A DNA stretch of 64,000 nt from positions 186,001-250,000 of the forward strand of contig NZ_JAAVUQ010000008.1 of assembly GCF_018449515.1 (NCBI RefSeq), given 5' to 3'. The stretch is from Caballeronia sp. dw_19. GTDB lineage: Bacteria > Pseudomonadota > Gammaproteobacteria > Burkholderiales > Burkholderiaceae. The translations under genes were made by a program, and so were the position numbers. Shown in pieces: positions 17,855 to 27,186 of the stretch (the first letter of the stretch is position 1; the number at the start of each line of letters is the position of its first letter). The notes under the pieces are model-generated. The model did no database searches, had not been told where the DNA came from, and saw only the letters and a program-made list of their open reading frames with translations.

Positions 17855-17870
17855 TGGCATGAATGCTGCA
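17855..17870 (+). promoter_or_regulatory. Sigma-54 (-24/-12) promoter of the permease gene
   Basis: TGGCATG-AATG-CTGCA matches the consensus TGGCACG-N4-TTGCW in 10 of 12 fixed positions, with GG and GC exactly 10 bases apart. It lies about 50 bases before the ATG at 17919. Its pairing with a divergent sigma-54 activator supports the call. Confidence 0.8.
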
Positions 17871-17918
17871 TAGAGGGCGCACCTGATTTACAACACCACA
17901 ACAACTAACGGAGACTTA

Positions 17919-19319
17919 ATGTCGTTCATCATCGTCCTCGCCGCCCTGGCGTTTCTCATGCTGGCCGCGTATCGCGGATACAGTGTGATCCTGGTGGCGC
18001 CCCTTGCCGCGCTCGCAGCAGTCCTTCTGACCGAACCCGCCGCCGTCGCGCCGGTGTTCTCCGGCATCTTCATGGAAAAGATGGTCGGCTTCGTGAAGCT
18101 GTATTTCCCCGTGTTCCTGCTCGGCGCCGTGTTCGGCAAAGTGGTCGAGTTGTCGGGATTCTCCGAATCGATCGTGGCCGCCGCTATTCGATACATCGGC
18201 AAGACGCGCGTCAATGCGGTGATTGTCGCGGTGTGCGCGTTGCTCACCTATGGCGGCGTGTCGCTGTTCGTGGTCGTGTTCGCGGTCTATCCGTTCGCGG
18301 CCGAAATGTACCGGCAGAGCAATATCCCGAAGCGGCTGATGCCCGGCGCCATCGCGCTCGGTGCGTTCTCGTTCACCATGGATTCGCTGCCGGGCACGCC
18401 GCAGATCCAGAACATCATTCCCACAACCTTCTTCAAGACCACCGGTTGGGCCGCGCCGTGGCTCGGCACCATTGGCTCACTGTTTATCGTCGTGGTCGGG
18501 CTGACGTTCCTGGAATGGCGCCGCCGTTCAGTCATGGCAACGGGCGAAGGCTACGGCACGTCGCTCGTGAACGAGCCGGAGCGCGTGGAAAGCGCGCATT
18601 TGCCGAATCCGCTGCTCGCCGTTGCGCCGCTGGTGCTGGTGGGCGTCGCGAACTTCGTGCTGACGAAGCTGATCCCGGTCTGGTACGGCGCGAGTTATTC
18701 CGTCGCTGCCGACGTGCTGCCGGGTGTTCACGCACCGGTTGTCACGCCGATCAAATCGGTCGTCGCGATCTGGGCCGTGGAAGGCGCGTTGCTGCTGGGC
18801 ATTTTGCTGGTTGTGTTGACCGCTTTCGGTCGCGTGCGCGAACGCTTTGCGGTAGGAACGAAAGCGGCGGTCGGCGGTGCGTTGCTCGCCGCGATGAACA
18901 CCGCGTCCGAGTATGGTTTCGGCGGTGTGATCGCGGCGTTGCCGGGGTTTATCGTGGTCAGCGATGCGCTCAAGAGCATCCCGAATCCGCTCGTGAACGC
19001 GGCTGTCTCGGTGAGTTCGCTGGCGGGCATCACAGGCTCGGCATCGGGCGGCATGAGCATCGCGCTGGCGGCCATGTCCGATACATTCATCAAAGGCGCG
19101 GAAGCCGCGCATATCCCGCTGGACGTGCTGCATCGCGTGGTCGCCATGGCGAGTGGCGGCATGGACACGCTGCCGCATAACGGCGCGGTGATCACGCTGC
19201 TGGCCGTGACCGGACTGACGCACCGCGAGTCGTATCGCGACATCTTCGCTGTGACGATCATCAAGACGCTGGCCGTGTTTTTCGTGATCGCGGTGTATTA
19301 CACGACTGGACTGGTTTAA
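17919..19319 (+). CDS. GntP-family permease, probable 3-hydroxybutyrate transporter
   Basis: Inner-membrane transporter of 466 residues with about 12 hydrophobic helices. Family features include the N-terminal AAYRGYSVILVAPLAALAAVLLTEP and the GVSLFVVVFAVYPFA and SLPGTPQIQNIIPT segments. GntP permeases carry gluconate or other hydroxy acids. The adjacent 3-hydroxybutyrate dehydrogenase and the sigma-54 activator point to 3-hydroxybutyrate; this is inferred from context. GGAGA precedes the ATG. Confidence 0.85.
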   Translation: MSFIIVLAALAFLMLAAYRGYSVILVAPLAALAAVLLTEPAAVAPVFSGIFMEKMVGFVKLYFPVFLLGAVFGKVVELSGFSESIVAAAIRYIGKTRVNAVIVAVCALLTYGGVSLFVVVFAVYPFAAEMYRQSNIPKRLMPGAIALGAFSFTMDSLPGTPQIQNIIPTTFFKTTGWAAPWLGTIGSLFIVVVGLTFLEWRRRSVMATGEGYGTSLVNEPERVESAHLPNPLLAVAPLVLVGVANFVLTKLIPVWYGASYSVAADVLPGVHAPVVTPIKSVVAIWAVEGALLLGILLVVLTAFGRVRERFAVGTKAAVGGALLAAMNTASEYGFGGVIAALPGFIVVSDALKSIPNPLVNAAVSVSSLAGITGSASGGMSIALAAMSDTFIKGAEAAHIPLDVLHRVVAMASGGMDTLPHNGAVITLLAVTGLTHRESYRDIFAVTIIKTLAVFFVIAVYYTTGLV

Positions 19320-19449
19320 GGCTTTTGGTATTTGCATCGGCGGCGCACGTTGAAAGCCGTCAATGCAAACCAACGTCCCTTACCCGCATCTGGCAAACTT
19401 TGCGGCAGCCGCTTTCGCCTCCCCGTTCCTCCCTCACAGGACTTCCCCC

Positions 19450-20250
19450 ATGACCTCATCCGCAGCAACACCGCTCGCCGGCAAAACCGCGCTCGTCACC
19501 GGATCGACGAGCGGCATCGGCCTTGGAATCGCTAACGCGCTGGCGCAAGCCGGCGCGAATCTCGTGTTGAACGGCTTCGGTGACGCCTCCGTCATTCAAA
19601 GCGCCATCGCGCAAATTGAACAGCACGGCGTGAAGGCCGTGCATCACGGCGCGGACATGTCGAAGTCCGCCGAGATTGAAGCAATGATCGCCTTCGCCAT
19701 CGAGCAATTCGGCGCCGTTGATGTGCTCGTGAACAACGCGGGCATCCAGCACGTGGCGACTATCGATACCTTCCCCGTCGACAAGTGGGACGCGATTATC
19801 GCGATCAACCTGAGCTCGGCATTTCATACCATGCGCGTGGCGCTGCCCCGGATGCGCGACAACGGCTGGGGCCGCGTCATCAACATTGCGTCGGCACATG
19901 GGCTGGTGGGATCGGTGGGGAAATCGGCTTACGTGGCGGCCAAGCACGGCATTGTCGGCCTGACGAAAGTGGCTGCGCTCGAAAACGCGCGCACGGGCGT
20001 GACGGTGAATGCGATCTGCCCGGGATTCGTGCTGACGCCGCTGGTGCAAAAGCAGATCGACGATATCGCGACGCGCGACAACATTTCGCCGGACGCGGCG
20101 CGCTCGAAGTTGCTGGGAGAGAAACAGCCGTCGGAACAGTTTGTCACGCCGGAACAGATCGGCGAGCTGGCCGTGTTCCTGTGCTCGGAAGGCGCCAATG
20201 AAATGCGCGGCGCGGCGCTGCAGATTGATGGCGGGTGGACGTCGCAGTGA
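19450..20250 (+). CDS. bdhA: 3-hydroxybutyrate dehydrogenase (SDR)
   Basis: Oxidises (R)-3-hydroxybutyrate to acetoacetate with NAD+, in polyhydroxybutyrate and ketone-body use. The 266 residues show the NAD motif TGSTSGIG, NNAGIQHV, the catalytic Ser in NIASAHGLVGS and YVAAK (Tyr-x-x-x-Lys), and a C-terminal region (LGEKQPSEQFVTPEQIGELAVFLCS) typical of BdhA rather than other SDRs. The ATG at 19450 follows a CACAGGA ribosome site; an in-frame ATG at 19363 is less likely. It lies 130 bases after the permease and is probably part of the same sigma-54 transcript. Confidence 0.92.
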   Translation: MTSSAATPLAGKTALVTGSTSGIGLGIANALAQAGANLVLNGFGDASVIQSAIAQIEQHGVKAVHHGADMSKSAEIEAMIAFAIEQFGAVDVLVNNAGIQHVATIDTFPVDKWDAIIAINLSSAFHTMRVALPRMRDNGWGRVINIASAHGLVGSVGKSAYVAAKHGIVGLTKVAALENARTGVTVNAICPGFVLTPLVQKQIDDIATRDNISPDAARSKLLGEKQPSEQFVTPEQIGELAVFLCSEGANEMRGAALQIDGGWTSQ

Positions 20251-20325
20251 AGCATGCGATGAGCGGAGCGCGTGCCTGCCGTGGCAACCGTTGGTACTAT
20301 CGGGGTTCGTAGAACGGAGACTCTG

Positions 20326-20559
20326 ATGACGGCCGAACACAATCGAACAGAAGAAGCGCGGGCGATGGAGCGCATCGTCAATGCCACGCGGCAGGTGCAG
20401 ACCGCGTTCACGGCGTTGCAAGGGCACTTTCCGCCGGGAGGCGATGGCCGGCCGTCGCAGATGGCATTGCAGACCTTCGACGCCGCGCTCCAGGAACTAG
20501 AGGAAGCGCAAGCCGCGTTCGACACGATGTTGAACGACCTGTTCGACGGAAACCGCTAA
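20326..20559 (+). CDS. Small hypothetical protein
   Basis: Unrecognised protein of 77 residues, predicted all-helical and soluble (IVNATRQVQTAFTALQGHF, ALQELEEAQAAFDTMLNDLF). The strong GGAGA seven bases before the ATG at 20326 supports this start over an upstream one at 20272. It lies 75 bases after bdhA on the same strand. Confidence 0.6.
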   Translation: MTAEHNRTEEARAMERIVNATRQVQTAFTALQGHFPPGGDGRPSQMALQTFDAALQELEEAQAAFDTMLNDLFDGNR

Positions 20560-20627
20560 AAGGGTTTGATTCGTTCGCGCGCGGGATGACGGGCCGGCAA
20601 CCACCACCCACGGCGCGAGCGAAACTC

Positions 20628-22646
20628 TCAAGCCCCCCGCAATACCGGAACGATGGGCGCCTTCCCCTTGGCGCTCTCAACCTCTCCCGACACAACCGCG
20701 TCCGGCGGATTCAGCCCCTCCCACGAAACGCCGTCGGTGGACTGCTGCCGTGCCGCGGCCACACATGCCTCGACCAACTCCTTGAACGACGTAGCCGCCG
20801 AGGTCTTGCGAATCACCGCCTCGCCTTCCAGCGCGCTCTCAGGCAGGACCAATCCCACGATCAGATCCGCTGCAGCCGCCCGCTGATGCAGCCGCCGCAG
20901 CAAATTGCGCAAATACGGCGGCGATTCGGCTGCATCGAACGAAATCACGCAGATCAGCGATACGCCCGTCAAGTCGACCTCGTCGAAGCGCGTGCGCGAA
21001 AACCGCTCGTAGGGCGCCAGATCCGCGCCCAGGCCATGCTTGCGGAACAGTTGAACCGCGATAGTCGCCGCCAGATCGTCAAGCACGCCGCGCCCCGCAA
21101 TGCACAGCACGGACGCCGTATGGCCTTCGCGGGCGGCATCGAAGTGAGATGGCGGCGTTTCGTGCAGGATGCCGGCTTCGTTATCGGACATCTCCAGACT
21201 GGCCGGCGGGTCCTGCTCCTGCCTGACCGCCATCACCACGTCCTCCACCTCCTCGAGCCCTTCGACAATGTCCATCGCCGATTCGTTGATGCGCCGCAAC
21301 TGGTCCGCGGTCACGACTCCGCGCAACACGTCGTTGTGCGCAATCCGCAAACCCTCCAGCGCGACTTCGTCGTAATACGCGCTGAGTGAGCGCTCCTTCA
21401 GCAGCGACTCGGCTTGCACGAGCGCTTCATCGGGATCGTTGGCGAGCAGCCGCTGATAGAAATTCTCCGCCGGCGTCAGCGCTGGACGGTCGCCGAACAG
21501 CACATCGAGGAATTCCAGCCGGTCCACGTGCCGCCCCAGAATCACCAGGCACAAGGTCAGCGGCGTCGATAAAACCAGCCCGATCGGTCCCCAGATCCAG
21601 CTCCAGAAAATCGCCGCAACGATCACCGCGAACGGCGAAAGGCCCGTGCTATGTCCATACAGCAGCGGTTCGACCACCTGCCCCGCGACCACGTCGGTCA
21701 CGCCGAACAGGACGATGGTCCAGATCATCATCGACCAGCCGGGTCCGACGGCGGCCGCGAACACCACGGCCAGCAACGCCGCGATCCAGGTACCCACGTA
21801 CGGCACGAAACGCAGCAAGCCGGTGAGCACGCCGAACAGCAACGCGCCGGGTACGCCGATGATCGCGAGCCCGACCGAGATGACAATGCCCACGCCCATG
21901 TTGATGCCGAGCTGCGCGAGGAAATAGCGGGACAGCCGGCGGGCGGCTTCGTCCATGGCGGTGGTCGCGCGATGCAGGTCGCGCGAGCCGAACAGCCGGA
22001 TCAGCCGGTCGCGCAGGTCTTCTCGCTGCAACAAGATGAAGATGGCGACCACCAGCACGATGCCGGTGGTTTCCAGCGGACTGATCACCGGCGATAAAAA
22101 TCGCTGCGCCAGCTCCACGGGCGATGGCGACGGTTCGTGCACTTCGACCGGCATCGGGGAATCGATAGGCGAGGCCGCGGGATTCTCTTCGTTCTTGCGA
22201 ATCTCGTCCTGGCGATTCGGCGAAAGGCGCTTGAGCGCCGTCGCCGCTTTTCCCAGAAATGCATCGGCCCGGCCGATGGTCCTCTGCTGCACGGCGTCGA
22301 TCTTGCGCTCCACCGCGACCTGATACTGCGGCAGGTCGCCGGCCAGTTGCGCCACCTGAGCGCCGATCAGCGCGCCAACAGCGGTCAGCACCGACAACGC
22401 CACCAGCACCGCCACGATCACCGACGGCACCTGTCCGAACTTCAGCCGCCGCAACAAGTCGACAAACGGCGCGACGAGAAAGCTCAACAAAACGGCGAGG
22501 ATGATCGGAATCAGCACCGCGCGGCCGAAATACAACACGCAAATCACGACCACACCGGTAATTAACGATGTCAGCGCCCGCAAACCCGGTCCTTCGGGCG
22601 GCAAGACCGTGGTTGACGGCCGACGGGGCACGGGATCTGGATTCAT
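20628..22646 (-). CDS. AI-2E family (PerM/TqsA-like) membrane protein with C-terminal extension
   Basis: A 672-residue inner-membrane protein. The first about 370 residues form the AI-2E/PerM domain with some eight helices: ALTSLITGVVVICVLYFGRAVLIPIILA, a long soluble insert at about 120-200, then GILLFGVLTGLLRFVPYVGTWIAAL-type segments, where GLLRFVPYVG is the family hallmark. The last 300 residues are soluble and contain a helical part (LLKERSLSAYYDEVALEGLR) and an alpha/beta part (TASVLCIAGRGVLDDLAATI). Such long forms recur in Burkholderia; transport of autoinducer 2 is not implied. Confidence 0.85.
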   Translation of the reverse strand: MNPDPVPRRPSTTVLPPEGPGLRALTSLITGVVVICVLYFGRAVLIPIILAVLLSFLVAPFVDLLRRLKFGQVPSVIVAVLVALSVLTAVGALIGAQVAQLAGDLPQYQVAVERKIDAVQQRTIGRADAFLGKAATALKRLSPNRQDEIRKNEENPAASPIDSPMPVEVHEPSPSPVELAQRFLSPVISPLETTGIVLVVAIFILLQREDLRDRLIRLFGSRDLHRATTAMDEAARRLSRYFLAQLGINMGVGIVISVGLAIIGVPGALLFGVLTGLLRFVPYVGTWIAALLAVVFAAAVGPGWSMMIWTIVLFGVTDVVAGQVVEPLLYGHSTGLSPFAVIVAAIFWSWIWGPIGLVLSTPLTLCLVILGRHVDRLEFLDVLFGDRPALTPAENFYQRLLANDPDEALVQAESLLKERSLSAYYDEVALEGLRIAHNDVLRGVVTADQLRRINESAMDIVEGLEEVEDVVMAVRQEQDPPASLEMSDNEAGILHETPPSHFDAAREGHTASVLCIAGRGVLDDLAATIAVQLFRKHGLGADLAPYERFSRTRFDEVDLTGVSLICVISFDAAESPPYLRNLLRRLHQRAAAADLIVGLVLPESALEGEAVIRKTSAATSFKELVEACVAAARQQSTDGVSWEGLNPPDAVVSGEVESAKGKAPIVPVLRGA

Positions 22647-22856
22647 GACATCGTTCTCGTTAGTGACGGGGTAAGGACATACAGGACGTTAAGGTCAGTG
22701 CGGATCAAAGGCAGCAACGCACTCGCTGGTCCGGGCAGGATCGCGGTGCGGGCGCGCGTTTTCCGTGTCTGGAGTGCTATGAGCCGGTGTCCGGCTGCTC
22801 GGGTATCGAAGGAACATCGACATGTCTGAGCAAGGGACATGCCATTTGCGCCGAAA

Positions 22857-22899
22857 GGTGAGCCTTTGCGGGAACAAAAAAGGTGAGTCTTTACAGGAG
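22857..22899 (+). repeat. Pair of distal origin-type iterons
   Basis: Two iterons occur head to tail, 25 bases apart: GGTGAG-CCTTTG-CGGGAA at 22857-22874 and GGTGAG-TCTTTA-CAGGAG at 22882-22899. Both have the A-rich lead-in seen at the origin. They lie in the 286-base gap between the AI-2E gene start and the end of the hybrid kinase gene. Confidence 0.7.
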
Positions 22900-22932
22900 C
22901 ACGGGCCACCCCGTAACGGCTGGTCGTCCGGG

Positions 22933-25440
22933 TTAGTCGTCCGTCAAGCCCAGCGTGACCATCCTGCGAATCCGGCTCGCCATGGATTCGAGCGTGAACG
23001 GCTTGGTAATCATTTCCATGCCGGTATCGAGGAAACCATTCGTGCGGGTCGCCGCTTCAGCGTAACCCGTCATGAAAAGCACTCTCAGCCTGGGCCGCGT
23101 CGCCCGCGCGGCGTCCGCCAGTTGCCGGCCGTTCAGCCCGGGAAGTCCGACGTCGGTCACCAGCAAGTCGATACGCGCAGGCGAATTGAGGATGGTCAAT
23201 CCCGATGGGCCATCGAACGCTTCGAGCACCTGGTAATCCAGATCACGCAGGATCTCGCACACGAGCTCACGCACGGACTCGTCGTCTTCCACCACCAGGA
23301 TCGCGTGCCGCCCGGCCGCACGATGCGCCTCGTTGAGTTCGCCGGCAATTTCCTGCGTGCCCGGATCGCCCGAAAAACGCGGCAGATACAGCCGGATCGT
23401 GGTGCCGGCGTCGGGCGCGCTGTCGATTGTCGCAATCCCGCCCGACTGCTTCGCAAAACCGTAAGCCATCGATAAACCCAGCCCCGTGCCCTGGCCCAGC
23501 GGTTTGGTCGTGTAGAACGGGTCGAAGGCGCGCGCCTTGACGTCGGCCGGCATGCCCGCGCCCGTATCCGACACCGATACCACCACGTAGGACCCCGGGG
23601 CCACATCCGGATGGCGCGCGGCGAAGTCGTGGCCGAGTTCCGCGTTACCGGTTTCAAGCGTCAGGCGGCCGCCTTCCGGCATGGCGTCGCGCGCGTTGAT
23701 CGCGAAATTCAGCAGCGCGTTTTCAAGCTGGTTCACGTCGCAGCGCGTGAGCCAGAGATGCGGGTTCGGCACCACGCGCGTATCGATCGCTTCGCCCATC
23801 GTGCGCTTGAGCAGATCGTCGATGGAATGCAGCAGCTCGTCCGCGTTCACCGGCTTCGGGTCGAGCGGCTGACGCCGCGAAAACGCCAGCAGCCGGTGCG
23901 TGAGCGATGCCGCCCGGTTTGCCGCACCGGTCGCCATTGAAATGAACCGGTCGATGTCGTTTGTCCGGCCGAGCTGGGTGTATCGGCGGATCAGTTCGAG
24001 CGGCCCCGTGATGCCTTGCAGGAGATTGTTGAAATCGTGCGCAATCCCGCCCGTCAGTTGCCCGAGCGCCTCCATTTTCTGCGCCTGGCGCAGCGCTTCC
24101 TCGGTTTGCTGAAGCGCTCGCTGAGTCTCCTTTTCGCTGGTGACGTCGCGGCCGTTGCCATAAAGCGCGTCGCCTTCGGGCGCGGCAACCCACGATACCC
24201 ATCGATACGAGCCGTCCTTGTGACGGTTGCGATTCTCAAACCGCACCAGCCCCGACCGGGCCGCCGAAAGCAGCGCGGCTTCGGTGGCCTCCACGTCGTC
24301 GGGATGAACGATTTCCGCGAACGACTTGCCGATCAGCTCGTCCTCGCGGAAGCCGAGAATATCGGTCCAGGCTGGATTGACGGCGCGCAGCACGCCCGCG
24401 CTGCTCGCGACAATGAACAGGTCGCGCGAATTGCGCCAGATGCTGTTGCGCTCGCGGGTGCGGGCGTCGACTTCGGCGGCCAGTGAATCGTTCAGGCGCC
24501 GCAATTGCGTCTCGCTGACACGCAGGCGTTCTTCAAAGCGCTTATGCCCGGTGATGTCGTAAGTCACGCCGAGATAACGCAAACCGCCCGCACTGTCTTC
24601 AATCGCTTCGCCACGGCGAGCCATCCAGCGCTCCTCGCCGTTGTCGGGGCGGCGAATCCGGTACTCCAGATAATCGAGCGCACCGGCAGGCATGTCGAGA
24701 TGGCCGGCGCGTACGCGCTCGCGGTCATCGGGATGCACGAATTCCAGCAGGTCGTCGAGACGGTATTCATGACGGGGCGTCAAACCCCATTGCCAGCACA
24801 GTTCTTCGGACACCGCCAACCGCCCGTCATGCGGAAATATCTCGAAGGTGCCGATCCCGCCCGCCTGCTGCGCAATACGCAGACGCTCTTCGCTTTCGCG
24901 CAATGCCCGATCGCTCGCATGGCGCTCGATGGCGAGCGCTGTCACGCTCGCCACTTGCGCGATGTCGTCCAGTTCCTCCGGCGATGGCGTTTTCGGAACC
25001 GAGTAATAGTTGGCGAAGGTACCGAGCAGCCGGCCGTCGGCCGCGTGTATGGGCATGGACCAGCAGGCGCGCAGGTCGTACTGCCGGGCAATATCGCGAA
25101 ACGCTGCCCAGACCGGATCAGTCTGGATATCTTCCACAATCACCGGCTCACCGCGGAACGCCGCCGCCCCGCACGACCCCATCAGCGGCCCGAATTCGAG
25201 GCCATCCACGATGCGGTTGTAATCATCGGGCAAACTCGGCGCAGCGCCGTGAACCAGGCGCTTCCCTGTGGCATCAACGAGCAGCACGGAGGCGCGCAAC
25301 GGCTGTTCAGAGCGGTTTTCCACTCGATGCACCACATGCTCGAGCACCTCGCGCAACGGCATGCCTGCAACGACGCGCCCGAGCACGGCCCGCTCGAATT
25401 CAAGCTGGCTTAGCGTGGAAAACAAAAGGGGTTTCTGCAT
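22933..25440 (-). CDS. Cytosolic hybrid histidine kinase (GAF-PAS-PAS-HisKA-HATPase-REC)
   Basis: An 835-residue sensor kinase without membrane helices. In order: a GAF domain (about 5-180, GPLMGSCGAAAFRGEPVIVEDI), two PAS/PAC modules (about 190-320 and 350-450, GILGFREDELIGKSFAEIVHPDD-type), HisKA with His468 in GGIAHDFNNLLQG, HATPase with DTGAGMP and GTGLGLSMAYGFAKQSGG, and a receiver with Asp in LLVTDVGLPGLNG. The ATG at 25440 is favoured; the open frame extends to 25569 with unlikely sequence. The target regulator is not adjacent. Its domain plan resembles the membrane hybrid kinase at 4586 in the catalytic half. Confidence 0.9.
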   Translation of the reverse strand: MQKPLLFSTLSQLEFERAVLGRVVAGMPLREVLEHVVHRVENRSEQPLRASVLLVDATGKRLVHGAAPSLPDDYNRIVDGLEFGPLMGSCGAAAFRGEPVIVEDIQTDPVWAAFRDIARQYDLRACWSMPIHAADGRLLGTFANYYSVPKTPSPEELDDIAQVASVTALAIERHASDRALRESEERLRIAQQAGGIGTFEIFPHDGRLAVSEELCWQWGLTPRHEYRLDDLLEFVHPDDRERVRAGHLDMPAGALDYLEYRIRRPDNGEERWMARRGEAIEDSAGGLRYLGVTYDITGHKRFEERLRVSETQLRRLNDSLAAEVDARTRERNSIWRNSRDLFIVASSAGVLRAVNPAWTDILGFREDELIGKSFAEIVHPDDVEATEAALLSAARSGLVRFENRNRHKDGSYRWVSWVAAPEGDALYGNGRDVTSEKETQRALQQTEEALRQAQKMEALGQLTGGIAHDFNNLLQGITGPLELIRRYTQLGRTNDIDRFISMATGAANRAASLTHRLLAFSRRQPLDPKPVNADELLHSIDDLLKRTMGEAIDTRVVPNPHLWLTRCDVNQLENALLNFAINARDAMPEGGRLTLETGNAELGHDFAARHPDVAPGSYVVVSVSDTGAGMPADVKARAFDPFYTTKPLGQGTGLGLSMAYGFAKQSGGIATIDSAPDAGTTIRLYLPRFSGDPGTQEIAGELNEAHRAAGRHAILVVEDDESVRELVCEILRDLDYQVLEAFDGPSGLTILNSPARIDLLVTDVGLPGLNGRQLADAARATRPRLRVLFMTGYAEAATRTNGFLDTGMEMITKPFTLESMASRIRRMVTLGLTDD

Positions 25441-25651
25441 GGTCGTCAAGCAAAAGCCGGTATGTCGGGCACAGTGCAACGAGCGAAGTGTTCCAAATCT
25501 TAGCACCCGGTATCGCCGGATCTCCGGTTGCCTTTTAAGCACAGCACGGGGCGCGCCTATTGTCCCCATCCAGATTATGTTTTAGGCCCACGGGCATGCA
25601 TCGTGCGAGATTTATGGCGTTGAAATAAAGCGTACGCGCACTGGATTTGTA

Positions 25652-25834
25652 ATGGCTGTGGAGTCGCCCTGCATCAATATCTGCAAATTCGATGGCAAAA
25701 CCGGGCTATGCACGGGTTGCTTGCGAACCAGGGACGAATGCAAGCAATGGAAAAAACTGAAGAACAAAACCCGGACAAAAATTATTGATGACCGGCCCAA
25801 ACGCGCGGCTAAGCTTAAGAAAGCGACACGATAA
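25652..25834 (+). CDS. DUF1289 small cysteine-rich protein
   Basis: Function unknown; 60 residues. The family signature is SPCINICKFDGKTGLCTGCLRTRDECKQW, a four-cysteine cluster suggesting metal binding, followed by a basic tail (KLKNKTRTKII, KRAAKLKKATR). Monocistronic. Confidence 0.85.
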   Translation: MAVESPCINICKFDGKTGLCTGCLRTRDECKQWKKLKNKTRTKIIDDRPKRAAKLKKATR

Positions 25835-25903
25835 AAACGCGTGCCTGATTGACGCGACAAGACGACAAGGACACGAAAACCCACTTACTCAGGGAGTTCA
25901 GTC

Positions 25904-26239
25904 ATGACCATCATCGTTAGGTTGAAACGCGTTTTATCGGTTTGCGCAGCCGTGCTCGTTACATCGTTTGCCACTCAAGCGGTCTATGCGCAAACCACGA
26001 GCACGGGTTTGAGTCCGAATGACGACTTGCACGCACCGGCTAACAGCACGAGATTGATGCCGAACGCGCCGCTGGGCAGCGAATATCCGACGCACGGCAA
26101 TCGGCAAGCGGGTGAGATGAACCTGAATCCGACCGATCCGCGCGCGCAGTTGAGCAACGGCTTGCCCAATAACGCGCAAAGCGGTGGTTATGGCTCACCG
26201 CTGGCAGGGAACAAGTCGAATGTGCCGCAGGGGTACTAG
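25904..26239 (+). CDS. Secreted hypothetical protein
   Basis: Unrecognised protein of 111 residues. A signal peptide (VLSVCAAVLVTSFATQAVYAQ) is followed by a low-complexity mature part rich in Asn, Gly and Pro (NDDLHAPANSTRLMPNAPLG, GNRQAGEMNLNPTDPRAQLS). An AGGGAG Shine-Dalgarno precedes the ATG. Confidence 0.7.
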   Translation: MTIIVRLKRVLSVCAAVLVTSFATQAVYAQTTSTGLSPNDDLHAPANSTRLMPNAPLGSEYPTHGNRQAGEMNLNPTDPRAQLSNGLPNNAQSGGYGSPLAGNKSNVPQGY

Positions 26240-26296
26240 GTTTCCAGGTTTGCGGTTCGATGTTGAAGGCCGCGGTCGCTCGCCAAGGTGGTCAGT

Positions 26297-26647
26297 TCAG
26301 GTATGCGCAAGAACATTGACGAGCTTGCCGAACGGATCGCGGACATAGAAACGTCGGACGCCCCAGGGTTCATCGACAGGTCCGTATTCAATGGGGAAAC
26401 CCGCGTCTTTCATGCGATCGAAAGCGGCGTCCACGTCATCCACCTCAATCGACAGGTCCGGCACCGGCGTGCCGGATCCGCCCTCCGAGGCCACGCTGAC
26501 CTGAACGCTCATGACTCTCTCGGAACCAAAAGTCTGAATCCAGCCGTGATCCATCAGCAAATCCAGACCCAGCACGTCCTGATAGAAACGGCGGGCTTGG
26601 GTAACGTCCTGCGTGCCAATGTTGGCGACTATTCGCTTGACCTTCAT
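26297..26647 (-). CDS. VOC (glyoxalase/bleomycin-resistance-like) family protein
   Basis: A 116-residue single-module vicinal-oxygen-chelate protein: VKRIVANIGTQDVTQARRFYQDVLGLDLL at the start, and DVDAAFDRMKDAGFPIEYGPVDEPWGVRRFYVRDPFGKLVNVL at the end, with the usual metal-ligand Glu/His region altered in part. The substrate is unknown. A very strong ribosome site (AAAGGAGGTG) precedes the ATG. It lies 26 bases downstream of the BON-type gene and is probably co-transcribed. Confidence 0.85.
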   Translation of the reverse strand: MKVKRIVANIGTQDVTQARRFYQDVLGLDLLMDHGWIQTFGSERVMSVQVSVASEGGSGTPVPDLSIEVDDVDAAFDRMKDAGFPIEYGPVDEPWGVRRFYVRDPFGKLVNVLAHT

Positions 26648-26673
26648 CTCACCTCCTTTCCTGATCTTCGACT

Positions 26674-27186
26674 TTACGGCGCCAAGGGGGGATACGGTAA
26701 AGGTTTCGTCCTGGGATCAGTGGTCATGTTGTCGATAACCTTGTCGACATCCGCCGTTTTCGCCAGCTCGGAGAGGAATTTGTCCCGGTCGAAAGCGGGC
26801 GATACACAACCTTGCACGTAGATAAACCTGCGCTGCAACATCAACCATAACGATGATTGTTCGCGCCAGTGCGTAGCGATATTGATCGTGCTGAGCCGAC
26901 GTTGAACCGCTTCGGCTATCTCGGCATCGTAGCGATACGAATTCGACAAACGACACCGACCCTCCACCCAGCAGCTATTACCGCGCTCGATCCGGTAATG
27001 CGCTTCGCTTACCCATTCCTGCTCTGTCTCCAACGGTCCCAGAGGAACTGGACATTCAGGAATTGCTTTGGAAATCTGGAAAAACGGATCGTTTCCGCGG
27101 TTAGTGCGCAGGTCATCGGCAAGCGCCGGCTGGCTTGCTATCGATGCCAACAAACACCAGACGCAGAGTTGAATAAGCGATCGCAT
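26674..27186 (-). CDS. Periplasmic BON-domain-like protein
   Basis: A 170-residue exported protein: signal peptide LIQLCVWCLLASIASQPALA, then two cysteine-containing segments (AIPECPVPLG, SCWVEGRCRLSN), then a BON-like fold (DAEIAEAVQRRLSTINIATHW ... RRFIYVQGCVSPAFDRDKFLSELAKTADVDKVIDNM in parts). BON proteins bind phospholipid or peptidoglycan surfaces. The domain call rests on pattern only. Confidence 0.6.
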   Translation of the reverse strand: MRSLIQLCVWCLLASIASQPALADDLRTNRGNDPFFQISKAIPECPVPLGPLETEQEWVSEAHYRIERGNSCWVEGRCRLSNSYRYDAEIAEAVQRRLSTINIATHWREQSSLWLMLQRRFIYVQGCVSPAFDRDKFLSELAKTADVDKVIDNMTTDPRTKPLPYPPLAP

